Assembly: GCA_002794775.1 (NCBI GenBank)
Contig: NBAY01000012.1
Span: 5,001 to 69,000 of the forward strand
DNA length: 64,000 nt
DNA from: Porodaedalea pini
Taxonomy: Eukaryota > Basidiomycota > Agaricomycetes > Hymenochaetales > Hymenochaetaceae
Direction of reading: 5' to 3'
Below, piece by piece: positions 52,549-64,000 of this stretch (positions are counted from its first letter, which is position 1; each line of letters starts with the position of its first letter). The notes beneath the pieces are model-generated. The model was given only the letters and a program-made list of their open reading frames with translations. It had not been told where the DNA came from and made no database searches. The position numbers were made by a program, and so were the translations under genes.

Positions 52549-55500
52549 TCAGCGGATCTCGTTACCCCAAGTAATATCCCCTAGCTTCTGTCTCGAGAGG
52601 GACCTGTTCTTCATTCCCGCACTTTGTGTCCGAGGCGTCACCAAGCTGCCGCCGAAGCGTGGAGTCGATTCTGAGACTGTTGACGATGCGTCAGAAGCCG
52701 CTCGTCGAGGCCGTCTCCGGGGTGTTACACCTAGTCTTGGTGCAAGTTCGCCAATTCGGCTCGCTCGACTCGGTGCAGGCTTCAATGCCGGTGCAAGAGA
52801 CGGCATGATCTCGCGGGCAAGCTCCCGGACTAGCACAGCATTGTCCTGATTACTGAGCTTCTCGACGATCTCGTATATCCCATACTTTTCGACCAAAGCG
52901 GCGCGGTTGGGATGGACATCGCAGATTGCCTTCAGCAAACGAAGAAGGTTCAATCGGACGACAGCCTTGCTGTGATTTAGCCGGTCGATGAGGCGCTGGA
53001 AGAACTGAGATTTTGCGATGCCCAGAGTTACCGCCTTAGACAAGCGGCAGATTTTCAGGAAGGGATCCAGAAGATTTTCGAATGAGTTGGTTTTGGCAGC
53101 GACAAAGCACTTGACGAGAGCGTCCAACGACGACTCTTTGCTAAGCACATCTTCTACTCTTGCCGTTTCGTCCTGCAACCTGGGAAAATCGAGGTGTTAT
53201 GTTAACAATGGACGCTTTGGCACAGAAAGTAGCTGGACTTACCATGATAAAATGGCTTCCGAAGCGCTAACCTGGAAGTAGGGATCTCCTAGCAGCTTCA
53301 AATACAGCGACAGCCCATCATGTTGCCATAACAGTGTCCGGCAACTCTTCGTTGCGCTAGCAAGGTCACATAGGATTGGGAGAGCAAATTGCTTGAGAGG
53401 AGATCCAGACTGGGTGACACGTTTCAAACAGGGTATAATGCCAGCTTGTGCGGCCTCTTCCTGTCTAGCCTTGTTAAGGCGACAGAGATTGTAGCAGGTT
53501 TGGAATATGTGGTTCGATATTTCCTGAGTTCGGACCGTGCATTAGTCATACGAAGTAATGAAAACGAGATGCAGGGCTCACTGTGCTATGTAAATCTGAA
53601 CTATGTTCATCCAGGATACGAACAAGGATTTCGATCGCATTTGCGTTCTGGAGAACTTCTAGAAGCGCAGCATTCATTGACAAATGCTTCACGGCCTTGA
53701 GCATCTGTACAAGATACTCGGGTTCAAGCAGTTCACAAGCCCGCATTAAGCCTGTCAAATGACATTAACAGCTTGCTCATCAAGGGTTTGAAAAGACCTG
53801 ACTCACGTCGAACGACCATCCGCGTACCGAGGGCATTGCGAACGTGTACATCGGATTGCGAAACTTGGCAGAATACCAAAATGATTTGTATGATCTTAGA
53901 CTTCATCGCTGAAGACGTCTCGGGGTCAGCGGCCATGATATTCATGAGAGCCGACGACAGTGGATTCAATAATCCTTCTTTGATGAACATCCGGCAGAAG
54001 TCGTTCTTCGGTGTCGGACTCTGCAGTTCGAAGACATTGCCGATCCCGTCAAGCGCGTGCACAACAAGATCCCTCTGTTCAACGAAGTCTTCATCCAGAA
54101 GATCGACGAGGACTTTTAGGCCACGGCAACTGATCCACCGTTAGTCAAATATACTTCATGGACGAAAACAAACTCACGCGATGAACATTTGAAGTGTCAA
54201 CACAGACGTATGACATAATAAGCTAATGAAGTGAGACGCCTCGAGGCGACATTCTGACGAGAACCTCTTTGACGTGAAGCCTAGCATATCACGTCAGAGG
54301 GATGTACTCCTACATTCAAGCAGAGCCTTACCCATCATGACAGGTATGCCTCTTTAATAAAATTAGCACGTGTATGAGATGTCGACAGTGAACAGCCCAC
54401 CCAATGAGACAAAAGCTCTCCAGAAAACCAATATGCGTAGTCACTAACTGAAGAACAAATCAGAAAGCGCTCAACGTTCAGAGAAAATGTGTTCCCACCA
54501 AATTGATGATCCGTAACAACTTCGTAGTGACATCCCGAGATGATGATTTCGCCTCGAGCACCTCGAGAATCGCTAACATCCCATGCGCCGAGACGAGTTG
54601 ACTCTGCATTTCCGGGGCATCGAGTAGAATACCAATCTAAGAAAGTCCTCAGACCTAAGTGTAAACTCGTTGCTCGGTGCGCTTACTAGTTGATCACAAG
54701 CATCCCTGAGTTGGAAATCAGGAGCAGATGGCGTGAGCTCGTCGATCATCTGGCCAACAAGACTGGCTAAGCGAGCGAGTTTGTCTCGTTGCAAATTAAC
54801 CTCGAGATCGTCTTCATCATATTCCTCGTCGATCTATCCATGTGTTGAGTGCACCAATGGTTATTCACAATGAAGACTAACTCACTTCCGCAAATGGATC
54901 CTCATCATCCAAATCATCGTCGCCCAACTAATAGATAGAAGTTAATCGCCGCACTATAATAGCCAAATAAACAGCTTCTTTCTCACCCACGACTTGTCTG
55001 ATAGACGAGTGTTTAGTTTAAGGGATTGTGCGACCTGCTCGAATGCTAGATAAATTGAAGAGTTAATGCATGCGTCGAAGCAGAGGGATGGACAGCTCTT
55101 ACCTGGGCTATTTGATTTTCCAAAGACATCTTCATAATCCTCATCTGGCTCCTCCGCGTATTTGTCGAACTCTTGGCTCTGAACAGCATGGACAGCTTCT
55201 GCTTTCCCGATAGACCTAGCTCTTCCAATGGATCCAGCAAACGAGGAAGATCTCGAATGCGAGGGTGGCTGTGAAGACGAATTTGAGCGGGAGATGGGAC
55301 TTACTCCTGCCGGACGTGCGGTCTCGGGCGTGGAGTCCAAAAGCGGGGCTGTACGGGGACCTGGAGATGGAGGGCCGAGACCAATAGTCTGGATGTCTTT
55401 TGGGTGGAAAAGACCTCGTCGTGTGCCATTCTTCAGCTTGAAGTCGGCCACTTTGCCTTGGAAGACATCATCTTCCTCAGATGCCAGGTCGGAATAGTCT

Positions 55501-57416
55501 TCGACTATAGGAGCCATATTTGGAGATGGCGCCGCTGCCAATGCCAACTTGCCCGACATGGAAGGACTGCGGTGCGGGCGAATGGTACGTGCATTATCGT
55601 CACCCTCGTGCTTCTCGTCTTCAAGTAAGGACTTATCCAGCCCATGCAGCTTCGTCAAGGAAATACCGTCTTCGAAGTCGTCGTCCCAGTTGTCTGTCTG
55701 TTCTTCAGGTTCTTGCAAGGCCATCGGCAGCGGCTCTCGGCTTTTTTCTGTCAATCCGAGCGGGCCATTGACGCCCGCAACAGCGAATGAAGGCTTAGGA
55801 GCTGCGGCCGCGCTCTTCCAACCCGACGGAGTCACAGTATGTTGTCCATTGGAGGAAGACGTTATAGTCGGACTAAGAGGCGGGACCACAGGTGAAGGCG
55901 ATGGCGATGGCGAGTGACGACCATTAGAGTCGTGCATCGAAGAAGGCCTACGACCGTTTAACTTGGTCGACGAACGAGGAGCTGTATCATTTTACCATCA
56001 GCATCTGCAATATAAGCAGCGAAATGCTTCGCACGTACACTTTAACGCCTCGTTCCATTCTTGTACCTTTAGTACAGCCTCGTCATAATTGTAGTTGCTC
56101 AGAGGCCGACGCGCGGTATCGCTCTCCTTCTCGCCCTCCTTACCCTTCTTATCTGCATTTGTGTTGAGACCCATCTGCTTCCTTGCGGCCACCATCCATG
56201 GATGCCGAAGCAGTTTCTTCGCGGAAATTCGGAGATTAACGTCCTTCTGGAAGCAGTGGTACAGGAAGTCTTTAACGATCGGGGAGACACCCTCGGGAAT
56301 CGGTGGACAATCGTCTTGAACAATTCTAAATAGTGCGGGCATGGGGTCGAGGAAATGGTAAGGAGGCTTGCCCTCGAGGAGTTCGATGACAACACAGCCA
56401 ACACTCCTGAGATAATTATAAGGCAGAGTTTCCTCGAGCTACTGACAATAGACATACCAAATATCAGAAGCTGTAGTAGCTCCAGATTGTTCAATAACTT
56501 CTGGTGCCACTGAAACGCTTGTTCATGAGTACAATGAACTCCTGGATTAGTCTATTACTTACTCCAGTAAGGGCTTCCCACTACCACATCATTGTTGGCA
56601 GAGCCAGTAGTCGCTTTACTGGCGACGCCAAAGTCTGCGAGTTTGACGCATCCATCCTTGTTTGTGAGGATATTGGCACCCTTTATATCACGATGGATCA
56701 CACCCTGATCATGTAGGTAGACCAAGCCCTCGAGCACTTGAGAAATATACACAGCAACCAGATTTTCCGGAAACTTTCCAAATTTCTTGCATATATTATG
56801 CAATGATCCGTTTTCACAAAATCTGGGTGTATGTTGTTAGTGAGAACGCTCGACAAAGAAGGCGAACGCGTTACGGACTCGAGGATGATGTACAGAAATT
56901 CCCGTGTCTTGACGAAACCCTTGTATTTTACAATGTTGGCATGCTGCGGAAGGCTTTGAGCATAATTACACGAGTAAAAGACGCGTCGCTTACATTGAGA
57001 TTCTTGAGCAGATCGATTTCAGACTATTGAATGGGCGTGGTACACAGTTAGGTGAGGCGCGATACTGAACGACTTGGTGGACGTACCATGATTTCACCCA
57101 GCTCTGCCTTCGGGATATTTGCGAGCTGTATCTCCTTTACTGCAACAGTCTCGCCAGTGGCCCAGTTCAACGCACCTACACGGTTACAGTGAGCACCAAC
57201 TCCCAACAGACGGACGCGTCGCGCGGAAGCAAATACGCACGATATACTTGACCGAACGCGCCCTTCCCCAGTGAGTCCCCGAGTTGCTAATCACAAGCAT
57301 GTCAGATTAACAGTACTAGGTGGCATTGTAGACGACCATACGTATTCATTGAGCTGCTTGCTAGACTTCAGCGAGCTGGAGGACGCGGACGCGCCAGTGG
57401 CAGGGGTGAAGGCCAT
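52549..57416 (-). CDS. Septation-initiation kinase, Cdc7/SepH/Cdc15-like, multi-exon
   Basis: A STE-group Ser/Thr kinase that starts septum formation downstream of the Spg1 GTPase. From the ATG at 57,414-57,416 ([15 protein letters not shown]): the glycine loop [11 protein letters not shown], Lys in [38 protein letters not shown] and the helix with LRHPWM near 56,200. A long Pro/Ser-rich acidic region follows (54,954-55,937: [23 protein letters not shown]). The C-terminal third is Leu-rich and helical, of HEAT/ARM type ([62 protein letters not shown]), as in this family. It ends TGA at 52,549-52,551. More than ten introns. It is convergent with the uL5m gene. Confidence 0.88.
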
Positions 57417-57811
57417 GGCGTGGTGAAGGTAGAAGGCAGAAGATGAGACGTCTGTGACTTATTGGAAGCAAATTGTGCGCGTTACGTGGACGTTATGTTT
57501 GTCGTCGCGTCCAGCGCAACCGACGCGCAGGAGAGGCAGCCGGACGAGGGTGAGTCGGGTATGAGCCACGGTACCTGACCCGCGGAAACAAACAGGTCAC
57601 ACCGCGTCCGAGTCTGACGCTCAACTCCCACCACTACCATGGCTGCCTGCCTGCGCTTCACTCGACGAGTACTTCCAATATTATCTGCTTCTGCTCGTTT
57701 TCTAAGTCACTGACTGCAGCGGTAGGTCTGGAAGTCATTTATTGACAACAAAGGTCAATCTTCTGCTAAAGTAGTAGTCCTGCGTCTCTCAAGCTCTCAA
57801 CCCAGGTCACG
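57417..57811. promoter_or_regulatory. Divergent intergenic region, kinase/thioesterase
   Basis: A region of 395 bp between start codons. An ATG at 57,640 opens a short frame (MAACLRFTRRVLPILSASAR) that resembles a mitochondrial presequence and could be an alternative first exon of the thioesterase. No other gene is seen. Confidence 0.45.
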
Positions 57812-58655
57812 ATGTCCAATGCTTTCCAAACGTATGCGTCCGTCCGCCTCTTCTGTCTAGAGTCATCTCAGGCCTCTCTCTAGCTACAAATACACCGAGC
57901 GGTTCCCGGCGAACTGGAAGCGTCACTGAAGGTCGAGCCTTACAACTGTGAGCGAAACAATTAAACGCTCTGCTGCTTCTCTTGACAAACCTAAATGAGG
58001 TCCTCTCAGTAAATCGCGTTGGCGTAACTACTTTGCTTGCAGCTCTATGTGACAAGCGTCTTTGTCTTACTCCTAGCTTCAGACTGTTCATGGCGGCCTC
58101 ATATTGTCACTGACCGATACTCTGGGTTCGCTCGCTATTGCGACGAAAGGCCAGTATATGACCGGTGTCGTAAGCATTTGCCAATATGCCATTCAACAAT
58201 CTTATCTCTAATGCCAAGAGGGCAGTCAGTCGACATCGGTACATCGTTCCTGAAGCCTGCCGGTGTACCGGGTGACATTCTAAGAGCTCGGGCAACTGTG
58301 ACGGGTATTGGTACGAAGTTTATCCGAAAAGCCATTGAGCCAAACTGATTCACGCTCGCCAGGGAGAACACTGGCGTTCACGAAAATTGACTTCACAAAT
58401 CCTGCTGGCGACGTTGTCGCATATGGGCGTAAGCGACTCCACGAAGACTTATAGTGCAGGTTTTGACGAGTATGATTTGATTTGTCTTCAGATCATACCA
58501 AGTTTGTCGGGAAATCCTATGGACACGCTGTCGGTTCTTTCCTCATCATATCCTTATGAGCATGTAGACTCATTCTCCTTCGCCCTTAATTCTAGGAAAA
58601 TGTCAAGTTCTCCGAGGATGGCGAACAAGTAATCGAGGGCTCGGATAAGAACTAG
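57812..58655 (+). CDS. Hotdog-fold acyl-CoA thioesterase (ACOT13/PaaI-like), small exons
   Basis: Six or more small exons joined by GT-AG introns encode VPGELEASLKVEPYN, LNRVG, TVHGGLILSLTDTLGSLAIATKGQYMTGV, SVDIGTSFLKPAGVPGDILRARATVTGIG, LAFTKIDFTNPAGDVVAYG and HHTKFVGKSYGHA. The C-terminus is VKFSEDGEQVIEGSDKN with TAG at 58,653-58,655. NRxGTxHGG with a downstream Asp (LTDT) is the catalytic pattern of PaaI/ACOT13 thioesterases, which hydrolyse medium- and long-chain acyl-CoA. The junctions were checked for frame continuity from 57,888 onward. The first exon is less certain: the ATG at 57,812 (MSNAFQTYAS) would need an unusual donor, and 57,640 is an alternative. Confidence 0.8.
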
Positions 58656-58812
58656 AAAGCCATTATATAGAATATTTCTCCGTTATATACAAAGAAAGAT
58701 CTTGCGTTGCACGCGTGTGCAATTTTACAGTCTCAACTTCTTGAGTGTGAATCAAATGCTTACTTAGACTCGGCTATGCCGTGCCCGTCTACACTTTTTT
58801 GACTAAACGTCC

Positions 58813-61355
58813 ATGGACATAGCAGACCAAGCTCCCTTCGAAGGTATATACTCGCGCAAACCGTCAGGGCAAAGACGGCTTTCGTACGCGTCGCAGGGCT
58901 CAGGCAGCGTACGCGTGGCAAGCGCGACGGGCTCACACGCCAAACAGATCAGAGCACAGTCCTCGACACTCACCATTCGCAGTCACACAGGGTATGTTCG
59001 TTTGCCTTGGAGACATGGAATGGGTATATGGAACTGATTACTGCGCTGGATGGTCAGGTCAGAGACGGACCAGTCGGAGATACATTCGCCTGTGCCAACA
59101 CGCCATTTCCTCCTGCAGACTGAAAGTCACCAATGGCTCAAGGCAGCCCCGCTGTCGCCCGCATCTTCACGCCCGACATCTCCGCTTTCGACCGTATCGA
59201 CGCCATATGATCGTGACGCGTTTTCCTCGTCCGCGCCGCGACTTGCGCGACGCGAACCAGCATTGAGCTTCAGCTCGCTTCATGCATATGATAGCTCAGC
59301 TGTGAAGCATCTCAAGTCTGGTTCGGCCGGTGATCGCTCACAACGAAGAGAGGGTGGTGGAGCCGATGAAACCGCGTATGCTGGCATGGGGAGGCGTTGG
59401 ATCAAGTGGATGCATAGGAATCGCATGCGCGAACGTGTGCTACTATGCTCCATCGCTGCGGCGTTATGGATAAAGTGGTGCACCGGATTGGGCGGATATT
59501 CAGGTATGTTTCAAACTACTGAGGAGCCCATAGCGCTCGCTGATTATACGAAGGTGCTGGACTTCCGCCTATGTACGGAGATTACGAGGCGCAGCGGCAT
59601 TGGATGGAACTCACAAATCATCTACCTACTCACCAATGGTATACCTATGATCTACAATACTGGGGCTTAGACTATCCGCCTCTGACTGCATATCATTCTT
59701 GGCTGTGTGGCCTGATGTAAGCGTGTTGCTCTTTCACCATGAATGCTTCTCAATTCTATAACAGCGGCTCATTTGTCAATCCCTCGTGGTTCGAATTGGA
59801 CAAATCTCGCGGAATGGAGACCTCCGAAAGCAAGCAGTTCATGCGGTCCACGGTTCTGGTATCCGATTTACTTGTCTACATACCTGCCTTAGTCTTCTTC
59901 GTTCGTGCTTGGCATAATAACCGTTCGAAACGGACACAGGCACGTATTCATTCATATGAAGCTCATTGCGGTATCTCATTATTAGCAACAGAGTTTATCG
60001 CTCTTATGCCTCTTACTACAACCTTCCTTGATTCTTGTCGACTCGGGTCATTTCCAGTACAATTCTGTCATGCTCGGTCAGTAAACACAGAAGGACGCAG
60101 ATGCGCCGGAAAGCTGACTCTCAGAACAGGGTTTACCCTTCTTGCCCTTGATTTCTTCTCGCAGGGTCGAGACGAGCTAGGAGCTATATGTTTTGTCGCT
60201 AGTCTCGTTTTTAAACAGATGGCTCTCTACTATGCTCCAGCCATAGGATCTTATTTATTCGGTAGATGTCTAAGCATGGGACCCAAGGCAGGGTGAGTAC
60301 GAAATTTAATGTATCATCGACGTTTGTTGAAGCTCATGTCCTTCATAGATCGCGATTATTCTTCCGACTTGCTGCTGCAACGATCGGCTCCTTCATAGTC
60401 GCATTTCTTCCCTTCCTCCCCCCACTTGCACCGCTCTCTGGAATAAGGGACCCGATTTCCCGAATATTTCCATTCGCACGCGGGCTTTTCGAAGACAAAG
60501 TCGCCAACTTCTGGTGTGCCTCGAACGTTGTCTTCAAATGGCGTTCATGGCTTTCCCAGCCGGTGCTTATCAAGCTCGCAGCGGTTTTGACGGTTTTCGG
60601 CTTCTTGCCCTCTGTTATACACCTGGTTGTAGCGGGCTGGAAAACTATGGACTTCTCGGACAGTTCTGGGCCTCGAATGGCATCGTCAAAGAGGAAGCAG
60701 GAAGAGGTAGCTGCTACGCCGACTCTGCCGATCCTTCCTTGGGCGATGCTTTCGTCCTCCATGTCATTCTTTCTCTTTTCCTTCCAGGTCCACGAGAAGA
60801 CCATCCTTCTTCCGCTTCTTCCACTCAACCTCCTCTTATCCGGTGCACCTCACAACTCGTTCATGTTTGAGTGGGGGATTCTGACGAACAATGTTGCAGT
60901 CTTCAGGTGATCCCTCCAATCTTTCACGCAGCTTACCGTCCACTGATAGTCTCTCATTAGCATGTGGCCGTTACTTAGGAAAGACGGACTTGGACTCCCG
61001 TATGTTGCGCTGACATTTTTATGGAATTGTATCCTGGGATACAACCCATTCCGCAAACCCACCCAGAAGCGCCTCGTTCATTATTTGAGTCTTGTGAGTC
61101 GCTGATAGGAATTTCAAGAGTATAGTGCTAATGTTTTCTGTACAGATCATCTACCTCTCGATGTTACTGTTACACGCTGCAGAGCTGCTCATCACACCTC
61201 CTCGCCGCTACCCTAATCTATTTCCTGTTCTGAATGTGCTTGTTAGCACGCCCGTGTTTTATATCACTTGGCTTTGGAGCATCAAGCGTAGCACTGAAGT
61301 AGCATGGGGCGTTAGTGGTTTAAATCTACGGTCAAAGAGTATTAAAAGCAAATGA
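58813..61355 (+). CDS. ALG6: ALG6-type dolichyl-phosphate-glucose glucosyltransferase
   Basis: An ER membrane enzyme that adds the first glucose to Man9GlcNAc2-PP-dolichol for N-glycosylation. From the ATG at 58,813, about 200 Ser/Arg-rich cytosolic residues precede the catalytic domain; this is longer than I recall for the yeast enzyme. The first lumenal loop has the conserved [13 protein letters not shown] and [19 protein letters not shown] blocks across a splice near 59,640. Many hydrophobic helices follow, then [20 protein letters not shown] near 60,780. It ends with [14 protein letters not shown] at 61,353-61,355. The [23 protein letters not shown] segment is typical of ALG6 rather than ALG8, which was the alternative. 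About eight introns. Confidence 0.9.
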
Positions 61356-62295
61356 AAATGTACATACATTATCATGCACGGACCCAGTGCTCTCCGAGAA
61401 ACTCTCGTAAACCATGTACAGACTATGTTGGACTTCAAGGGCAGGGAAGTGTCCGCCGTTGAAGTGCTCTGTCGGTGTGAGAAACGAACTCAGGGAAAAA
61501 ACACGCTAACGAACCATGAAGTGCGTTTCCTCACCCTCACAATAAATCAAGGACTAAATGCTGCAAAATCACATTTAGGGGAGCCAGACATCCTGAAAGA
61601 CTATCACTGAAATGGATGTCAGCACGGGAGATGATGAAGAAAGGACATCATGAACTCGTACAAAGTAAGGGAAGCTGAACTTGTTGTCTCTTAGAAGCCA
61701 TGTATTCCTATTGGCTTTTGAAGCAGAGTCAGGATGCTCATTAGCCTGTAAATGCAGTTGGACAAATGGAGGGTAGTAATCTGTCTTGCTTGATGGGATA
61801 AAATTGGCTTAGATGAACTTGAACCTGGTTGTAAATGACTATCAAAAATCAGGACTCTTTTGTCTTACCAGTCAGGCCTTCAAAGTTTCAGAGCTGTCCT
61901 TTACTTGAATGGTTCATATGGTACACAATACTTGCCAGTGACCATGTACTTACCAGATGGCACCTCTTGCAACTGCTCAGAGTCTTCCATGGTGTCTTCA
62001 TGATCATGAACTTCACCAGTGCTACACAAAGTGCCTGTTTGTAAGCCACCAAGTAGAGAATGACTAAGTCTAATATGCCTTGTGGTTTGATATGGTCTCA
62101 GTCTGACCATGATATAGTTATTTCATTTATACAGTACATGCCAGAGGTGCAAGTGACAAAGGAACAATGACAATCCTGATGGTGGAAGGCTACAATACAA
62201 TATACTGTAGATCCAGGAAGACCGAGATAGATTAAATACAACCTTGAGTACCTTGGATTTCAAACTGACCTACTTCACCGAAATTGAGCCCGTTC
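61356..62295. other. Gene-free stretch with CpG-poor block
   Basis: After the ALG6 stop, 61,360-61,650 has ordinary composition and one short frame. From about 61,655 to 62,215 I see almost no CG dinucleotides, with many CA and TG. Neither strand holds a convincing gene. This resembles the decayed transposon DNA at the left and is probably an unrecognised relic. Confidence 0.55.
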
Positions 62296-64000
62296 CTATG
62301 CGCTAGAGGTCGCCTTCTCTGATTTCGAGTAGGTAGACGGGTCCGAACCTGGAGCAGGCGGTGCCCTAAACATATTGAAGTGCATAATCGACAGTTGATC
62401 AGGGAAAAGCCTGCCGCCCATGAGATGCAGGACATCATGATGAGCTCCCTGGCGTGCAAACGTAGCGATCAAAAAATTCAGTACGTTTGGAATGTGATTC
62501 AGTGTATACCCAGTCACCGCTTTGTCCCGCATACTTTATGTATCCGAGAACCAAGGACATGAGCCGGTTGAAGACCTGAGCGTTGCTCATGAGGCTCCAA
62601 CTATGACGCCTCGGAATCGTCTATAAGAAGTAGCCAGACAGTGATGCTACTATGACATGGAATCTAGGTCTAGAATAGTAAGCTGGATATCCTTCCTCGA
62701 CAGAAATAGACACACGCTAGCAAGTCAGGGGTCACTGGGTTAATCAACGGCTCAATAACCTTGTGGAAATTGAAGAAATTCCGAGTCCCTTTGCAATAAG
62801 AAACATTAGACAAGACGGTCAGACATGTAATAGGACAAGGGGGGACTGCAACAGTTAGAGAACTCTTGCGTTACAAAGCACAGGTCCAGAATATCATCCT
62901 CATTCTCGTATCGAATCATGGATGTTGCGTTCTTCTCGAACGAATCCCAGTTCCGCTCGGTTTGGGACATTGCCTTCGGTTTCTTCAGACATTCGTAGTC
63001 CATTTCAAGTCTCCAGTGTGCACCCACTTCATAGACATTCTGTTGGGAAATGGCGCAGCTTCAAGTAAGAACAGCAAGTTCTGCATGACCGTAGCATCGT
63101 ATTTGACATCGAGGCGCTTACGGATGCCAAAAGCCTTGATGCACCGGTTTTGCTGGAGTTTAGCGATACCTGAATGATAATTTCAGTCTTTCGATCTCTG
63201 CGAAATCGGTTCTCTAGGGCTGTTATCCGACTAGATGGTGAAAGTCAAGCTTCAAGATTCACCGGCGTATAAATAATCGCGTGTCACACTAACGAGTCGT
63301 ATTGAGTCACCTGAGCTGCGACCATCGTGTCTCGAGGCGAGGCCGTATCAATGCATAGTTCCTGCATGCCTTGACACTGTGTAAAAGATCAAGAAGGATC
63401 CGGAATTATAAGTGTCAGTACAGTTGGGGCGCTGAGCTCCGCGTCTATACATCTTCAGGTTTGGATAGGGTCTGTACGGTATTCTCTACCCAACTCCGAC
63501 GCTTCAGCTTGTTGAGACTTCTTCGACCTCTAAACATCCTTCGAGGACTTCCAATCATGCTCTTGCGTCGTGGAGGGAGGGTCAGGAAACTCTTTCGCGT
63601 CTGCTTTACGAACCCGCTTGGATTCTCTGATTGTACTCGTCAGTAATTGTAGATCAAGGAACGGAAATGTCGGAACAAACCTTTTAATCTCCTTCAGAGG
63701 CAAGGAATAGAGCCTTTTGAGCTCCCTGTCAACTCTGGTGAAGAACTTTTTCCTTCCCCCTTCGCGATAAAGTTGACGCTTATAGGAGGCTAGCATCAGT
63801 CGGTCACTGATACCATCTAGAAGTATATCCACTCACAAGGAGAGAGAGCGTGTCAAGCTCTACATTAGTAGCTTCTTTCTTATCCAGAGAGCACGCTAAA
63901 GCAGCTAGCGGTAACTTTTTGCCGACAGACGCATCAATCTGAATGGCATATGAATAGAAACGGTGAGTAAGGGCAAAGTTACTCCAACCAAGGTCTTACC
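62296..64000 (-). CDS. Unrecognised multi-exon gene, runs off right edge
   Basis: Several minus-strand pieces with coding character and plausible GT-AG junctions are collinear. They include IDASVGKKLPLAALACSLDK (63,935 downwards), SYKRQLYREGGRKKFFTRVD with LKRLYSLPLKEIKR (63,790-63,690), and AKEFPDPPSTTQEHDWKSSK (about 63,600). Further down are AKLQQNRCIKAFGIRKRLDV, YDATVMQNLLFLLEAAPFP and MKWVHTGDLKW (63,160-63,000), and FNMFRAPPAPGSDPSTYSKS, ending near 62,296. I do not recognise the family. The protein is basic with no obvious catalytic motif or membrane helix. Exon borders are approximate and the start lies beyond the window. Confidence 0.5.

Noticed and set aside
55549..55917. A 122-codon plus-strand frame inside the kinase gene
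   Set aside because: It is antisense to the Ser/Pro-rich linker of the kinase; low-complexity sequence gives open frames on both strands.
58037..58348. A 103-codon single frame as a separate gene
   Set aside because: It reads thioesterase exons in the wrong frame and through introns; the spliced hotdog-domain reading explains the region better.

Overview
The window looks like nuclear DNA of a filamentous basidiomycete, probably an agaricomycete. Protein genes are split by many short GT-AG introns of about 45-70 nt. The gene set is fungal: Pet127, a Cdc7/SepH-type septation kinase, an ALG6 glucosyltransferase and an intron-containing tRNA. The repeats are chromodomain Ty3/gypsy elements and a two-ORF LINE. 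No bacterial or viral genome segment is present. Assignments were made by reading motifs, without database searches.

Left part (1-24,382) is a transposon nest. A tandem repeat (1-420) is followed by a decayed LINE (556-15,993) whose ORF2 is split by two full-length chromoviruses, both on the minus strand. Element E1 (1085-7373) has 435-bp LTRs, identical by eye, and target duplication CTGAT. Element E2 (7585-14,511) has 419-bp LTRs with three differences and target duplication GTCTC. After an unexplained stretch comes E3 (about 17,085-23,494), a plus-strand relative of E1. E3 is wrecked by CpG transitions, lacks its 5' end and carries a 1.45-kb insertion. All three elements share two RNA-level devices. 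One is a gag/pol -1 frameshift module: GGGTTTT or GGATTTT, a 5-7 nt spacer and a perfect or near-perfect stem. The other, testable in E1 and E2 and consistent with the E3 LTR, is an 11-nt match between the primer-binding site and the predicted 5' end of the transcript, as in Tf1/sushi self-priming. A 139-bp-arm hairpin and a tRNA-Arg(UCG) close this part.

Middle and right part (24,691-61,355) is compact, gene-dense and CpG-normal. In order: M3 oligopeptidase (-), universal-stress-domain protein (+), Pet127 (-), short coiled-coil SCOC-like protein (-), proteasome receptor Rpn13 (+), RAD50 (+), enoyl-CoA hydratase (-), an adenylation-domain/membrane-oxidoreductase fusion (+), a SET-MYND protein (+), a DUF4436-like membrane protein (+), mitochondrial ribosomal protein uL5m (+), the Cdc7/SepH-like kinase (-), a hotdog acyl-CoA thioesterase (+) and ALG6 (+). 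These are mostly housekeeping functions (proteolysis, mitochondrial RNA and translation, DNA repair, lipid and glycan metabolism, cytokinesis) without an obvious joint pathway. Several pairs are divergent over short shared promoters.

Right edge (61,356-64,000) holds a CpG-poor, gene-free block and an unrecognised minus-strand gene that runs off the window.

The most notable observations are the paired self-priming and frameshift signals in the nested chromoviruses, the loss of the first integrase catalytic Asp in E1 and E3, the CpG-directed decay, a 12-nt microexon in RPN13, and the carrier-less adenylation/flavoprotein fusion.
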